A stretch of DNA of 64,000 bases. Origin: Mycobacterium paraseoulense (GTDB taxonomy: Bacteria > Actinomycetota > Actinomycetes > Mycobacteriales > Mycobacteriaceae). A model generated the notes under the pieces. The model worked only from the letters and a program-made list of their open reading frames with translations, had not been told where the DNA came from and did not search any database. The stretch is taken from positions 4,154,001 to 4,218,000 of the forward strand of contig NZ_AP022619.1 in NCBI RefSeq assembly GCF_010731655.1, written 5' to 3'. Both the position numbers and the translations under genes were made by a program. Numbering within the stretch: the first letter of the stretch is position 1; every line of letters starts with the position of its first letter. Shown one piece after another: positions 61,281-64,000 of this stretch.

Positions 61281-62132
61281 ATGGGCACTTATGCGGTCAC
61301 CGGATCGGCTTCCGGGATGGGCCACGAAACCGCGCAGCGGCTCACGTCCGACGGGCACACCGTGATCGGCGTCGACATCAAAGACGCCGATATCGTCGCG
61401 GACCTGTCGACGCCGCACGGGCGCAAGCAGGCCGCCGACGGGGTGCTGGCGGCCTCGGGCGGCAGGCTCGACGGTGCGGTGCTGGCCGCCGGCCTCGGGC
61501 CCAGCCCCGGCCGAGAGCGGCTACGCCAGATCGGCCAGGTCAACTTCTTCGGGGTCGTCGAGCCGCTCGTCGCCTGGCGACCGGCGCTGGCCGCGGCCGA
61601 ATGCGCGAAAGTGGTGGTCGTGGCGAGCAATTCGGCGACCACCGTGCCCCTCGTGCCGGGCCGAGCCATTAAGGCCCTGCTCGCGCATGACTTCGATAAG
61701 GCGCTGCGGTCGGTGCGGCCGTTCGGCCCGGCCGCGCCGACGATGATGTACGCGGCGTCGAAGATCGCCGTCGGCCGCTGGGTGCGGCGCCACGCGGTGC
61801 TACCGGAATGGGCGGGCTCGGGTGTGCGCTTGAATGCCCTGGCACCCGGCGCCATCATGACGCCGTTGCTGCAGGAACAGCTCGCGACGCCGCGACAGGC
61901 CAAGGCGGTCCGGTCCTTCCCGGTTCCGGTCGGCGGCTTCGGTCAGGCGCGGCACATGGCCGACTGGATGTGTTTCATGCTGTCAGAATCCGCCGAATTC
62001 CTCTGCGGCAGCGTCATCTTCGTCGACGGCGGGACGGACGCGTATTTCCGGGCCGACGATTGGCCGAAAGCCCCGCCGGCCCGCGGCCTGCCTGCCTACC
62101 TGCGACGGTTCCGGCGTTCGAGCAAGCTGTGA
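61281..62132 (+). CDS. short-chain dehydrogenase/reductase
   Basis: A 283-residue SDR of the hydroxysteroid/coniferyl-alcohol-dehydrogenase-like type: YAVTGSASGMGHETAQRL, IGVDIKDADIVADLST (Asp for NAD), VVVASNSATT (Ser), Y-x-x-x-K in YAASKIAVGRWVRRH and CGSVIFVDGGTDAYF. A C-terminal extension of about 25 residues ends RRFRRSSKL. ATG at 61281, 41 bp from the divergent thioesterase start. The pairing suggests shared regulation. Confidence 0.87.
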   Translation: MGTYAVTGSASGMGHETAQRLTSDGHTVIGVDIKDADIVADLSTPHGRKQAADGVLAASGGRLDGAVLAAGLGPSPGRERLRQIGQVNFFGVVEPLVAWRPALAAAECAKVVVVASNSATTVPLVPGRAIKALLAHDFDKALRSVRPFGPAAPTMMYAASKIAVGRWVRRHAVLPEWAGSGVRLNALAPGAIMTPLLQEQLATPRQAKAVRSFPVPVGGFGQARHMADWMCFMLSESAEFLCGSVIFVDGGTDAYFRADDWPKAPPARGLPAYLRRFRRSSKL

Positions 62133-62277
62133 CGCCTGCCCGGCGTGCCCGCGGGTGTGCGTCGCGCCACAATGCGGCTTTTCGCGGTGTTCATCCCGGC
62201 GCGGCGCGTCGGTAAAGCGGGCCGGGTGCAATTCAATGAGTCGGCGCACCGGCCGAACAGACGAAGGATCGAAACCG

Positions 62278-62840
62278 TGGCAACACTGCCGTCCTGGATC
62301 AGCCAGAGCCCCACCCACCTCGATGTGATGACGCCGCTCAAGGCGCGCGCCTGTGACGCCTGGCAGGCGGTGCTGCGAAGCGGGCCCCGCCGGGCACGTA
62401 CCAACTTCACGCTCATGCAACGGGGCGCCGAGCGCTGCTGACGGTGGCGGGCGGTTGGCCGCGCAGCCGAACTACTGGAACCATAACGACGGACTGCATC
62501 GCGGCGACGTCCTGGACGTGGGATGCGGTGCGGGGCTTCTGGTCCGGCGGCCGGCGGCGGTGTCGCGCGGCGTTGTCGGCATCGACGCCGACCCGCCCTG
62601 GGTAGTACGGGCGGCGAACTGTCTACGCTCCGCCGAGAACGTGTCGGTGCGGCTCGCGCGCTTCGAAGACTTCGAGGCGGACGCGTGTTCGTACGACCTC
62701 GTCACGTTCGTGGCGAGCCTTCACCACCTGCGGCGGCGCGAGACGCTGTTCGAGGCGCGAAATGCTCAGGCCCGGCAGGGGAACTGGCCGTCGTCGGGTC
62801 GCCGATCCCCGGGAAAGTCTGCGCGAGATCCGCCTACTGT
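62278..62840 (+). pseudogene. decayed class I SAM methyltransferase
   Basis: A broken gene. Frame 1 (GTG 62278) encodes LPSWISQSPTHLDVMTPLKARA up to QRGAERC and a stop at 62441. A second frame resumes with LAAQPNYWNHNDGLHRGDVLDVGCGAGLL (SAM motif I), VVGIDADP and YDLVTFVASLHHL (motif IV). It shifts again near 62765 to the frame of PAGELAVVGSPIPGKV (motif V/VI). At least two frameshifts and a small deletion after the NYWN helix are apparent. It overlaps the end of the convergent CGNR gene. No function expected. Confidence 0.65.
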
Positions 62841-63430
62841 GGTGAAAGCGCTGAGCCCGTTTCCCGTTCGCGCCGGCGCGCCCGCGACGCGCGCAGGTTG
62901 GCGGCGTTGCCGCACGTCTTGACGTCGTGCCACACCCCGCTGTTGTTCTTGGAGCGGTCATAGAACGTCGATCCGCACCGATCGTTGTGGCACTGCTTGA
63001 CACGTCGCCAGGTGTCGGCCTGCTGACTGAGCAGAATCTCGGCAAAAAGCGCCGAGGCGAGCCAACGCCAGCCGGTGCCACTGGGCTCCAGCCGCACCGC
63101 ACCGTCGTCGGACATCACGAGGGATGCGGGAACGGTGCTTCGTCCAATCGGCGCCTCACCGGTGACGAGGGAGTCGATCCCGGCCCGCAATGCCCGCAGC
63201 CTGGCCAGGTCCGCATCGCCGAGCCTCGGCGGCGGCAGGTCCACGCCGCGGGCGGCCGACCAGGCGCGCACCGCGCCGGCCACCCAGTCGTGGGCGAGCG
63301 CGGTGTCGGCGAGCAGGTCCGGGCCGTATCCCTCGATTCCCCGGGTGTTGAGGAAGTCCTGGACCAGGCCCAGGCCTCCCGGCGCCGGGTCGAGGCCGTA
63401 CCGCTGTGACGCAGACCATGCAGCAGACAT
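62834..63430 (-). CDS. CGNR zinc-finger (ABATE domain) regulator
   Basis: A 198-residue protein. The N-terminal ABATE domain includes LGLVQDFLNTRG and ADTALAHDWVAGAVRAW. The C-terminal zinc finger is VKQCHNDRCGSTFYDRSKN then HDVKTCGNAANLRASRARRR: two CxxxxC/C pairs, but the signature Arg of CGNR reads Ala (CGNA). It is probably a DNA-binding regulator. ATG at 63430 is chosen over a TTG two codons upstream. It is divergent from an SDR with a perfect palindrome in the gap. Confidence 0.85.
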   Translation of the reverse strand: MSAAWSASQRYGLDPAPGGLGLVQDFLNTRGIEGYGPDLLADTALAHDWVAGAVRAWSAARGVDLPPPRLGDADLARLRALRAGIDSLVTGEAPIGRSTVPASLVMSDDGAVRLEPSGTGWRWLASALFAEILLSQQADTWRRVKQCHNDRCGSTFYDRSKNNSGVWHDVKTCGNAANLRASRARRRERETGSALSPQ

Positions 63431-63476
63431 ATGCAAAACATACTTGACTATGTCGACGCACGCAACTACGGTGACA

Positions 63477-63493
63477 TAATCAAACGTTGATTA
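63477..63493. promoter_or_regulatory. perfect palindrome TAATCAA/TTGATTA
   Basis: A 7-3-7 palindrome with an ACG centre between the CGNR gene and the SDR, 24 bp before the SDR ATG and 9 bp before its AAGGAG. Probable operator of the CGNR protein or a TetR protein outside the window. Confidence 0.6.
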
Positions 63494-63516
63494 CCTACGT
63501 CAAGGAGTTACGGATC

Positions 63517-64000
63517 ATGGTCAACATCAAAGGATCGAGGGTCGTGGTTACCGGCGGACAGCGCGGACTCGGCAAGGCCATCGTCGACGAGTTGCTGTCG
63601 CGGGGCGCCGCCAAGGTGTACGCCACGGCGCGGGCACCCCAACCCAGTGCGGACACCCGGGTGGTGAGCGTCGAACTGGATGTGACTAAACCGGAATCTG
63701 TTGCGGACCTGGCTGTTTCGGCTCCCGACGCTGGCATCGTCATCAACAACGCCGGGGTGTTGGGGGCGCGCAATCTGATCGACAGCGACATCGAGGAAGT
63801 GCGCGCGGTCTTCGAGACGAATTACTTCGGCGCGCTGCGGGTCGCCAAGGCGTTCGCCCCGATCCTGGCCGGCAACGGCGGCGGAGCCCTGGTCGACATC
63901 GCCTCGATCCTGTCCTGGATGCCCGGCTCCGGCGGATACGGCGACTCCAAGGCCGCGTTGTGGTCGGCGACCAATTCGCTGCGGATCGAACTGGAGAAGC
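63517..64000 (+). CDS. short-chain dehydrogenase/reductase (3' end beyond window)
   Basis: The first 161 residues of an SDR: VVVTGGQRGLGKAIVDELLSRG, then VVSVELDVTKPESV, VINNAGVLG, SILSWMPGSG and the Y-x-x-x-K region in GYGDSKAALW. ATG at 63517 follows AAGGAG. The gene runs off the right edge. It faces the CGNR gene across the 63477-63493 palindrome. Confidence 0.87.
   Translation, partial: MVNIKGSRVVVTGGQRGLGKAIVDELLSRGAAKVYATARAPQPSADTRVVSVELDVTKPESVADLAVSAPDAGIVINNAGVLGARNLIDSDIEEVRAVFETNYFGALRVAKAFAPILAGNGGGALVDIASILSWMPGSGGYGDSKAALWSATNSLRIELEK

Noticed and set aside
1..64000. tRNA, rRNA or CRISPR arrays
   Set aside because: No tRNA cloverleaf signature, rRNA core sequence or regularly spaced repeats were noticed on reading both strands.

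Overview
The window is GC-rich (roughly two thirds G+C), densely packed chromosomal DNA from an actinobacterium, almost certainly a mycobacterium and most likely a slow-growing non-tuberculous species. Support comes from many TetR-type regulators, FadD/FadE enzymes, SCP-x/Ltp-like thiolases with DUF35 partners, mycofactocin-type dehydrogenases, a polysaccharide deacetylase with a Tat-like leader, a lipoprotein esterase, a copper ATPase with a CsoR/RicR-type operator, and frequent GTG starts with 4-bp stop/start overlaps. No rRNA, tRNA or CRISPR array was seen.

Layout. 0-8 kb: a truncated TetR gene, an anti-sigma kinase/STAS antagonist pair, a catalase-like protein plus cytochrome b561 pair, class I fructose-bisphosphate aldolase, a triple-DUF190 protein, and a sulfotransferase/DUF1214 pair divergent from a TetR gene with a palindromic operator between. 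8.6-10.7 kb: an atypical pyruvate kinase behind a DosR-like box. 10.6-23.3 kb: a catabolic island for an unknown carboxylic acid. It holds TetR, a double acyl-CoA dehydrogenase, two thiolases each followed by a DUF35 protein, an amidohydrolase, a double CaiB/BaiF CoA-transferase, a PadR regulator and a FadD ligase. The same 18-bp operator lies before the first gene (11.3 kb) and before fadD (23.3 kb), so the two ends are probably co-regulated.

23.6-36.9 kb: mostly hydrolases and their regulators. These are an SDR/alpha-beta hydrolase pair with a TetR regulator, a secreted lipase with a TetR gene that lacks a normal start, a lipoprotein esterase, MarR, a 969-residue LuxR-type ATPase regulator divergent from a berberine-bridge-type FAD oxidase, a polysaccharide deacetylase and a membrane-anchored esterase. 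37-39.5 kb: a copper chaperone and ATPase. 39.6-43 kb: a mycofactocin-type SDR and a TetR/peroxiredoxin-like/DUF417 stress locus. 42.9-52.5 kb: two paralogous divergent TetR genes, two tandem Baeyer-Villiger monooxygenases, a frameshifted NDMA-type alcohol dehydrogenase, DUF2252, an SDR and a Na/Ca-exchanger-type antiporter. 52.8-56 kb: an ADH-SnoaL-SDR operon divergent from IclR.

56.08-57.37 kb: an IS110-family element inserted between iclR and lysR. Its 5' non-coding part folds into two stem-loops laid out like a bridge RNA. 57.4-64 kb: LysR, MmgE/PrpD, DUF2127, a PaaI-type thioesterase, SDRs, a decayed methyltransferase and a CGNR regulator divergent from an SDR cut by the window edge.

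The most notable signals are the IS110 element with its candidate guide RNA and reconstructable insertion point, the doubly operator-flanked CoA-ester island, the TetR pair with related operators around the Baeyer-Villiger operon, and the DosR-like box before the odd pyruvate kinase. All functions are inferred from motifs and context; no database search was possible.
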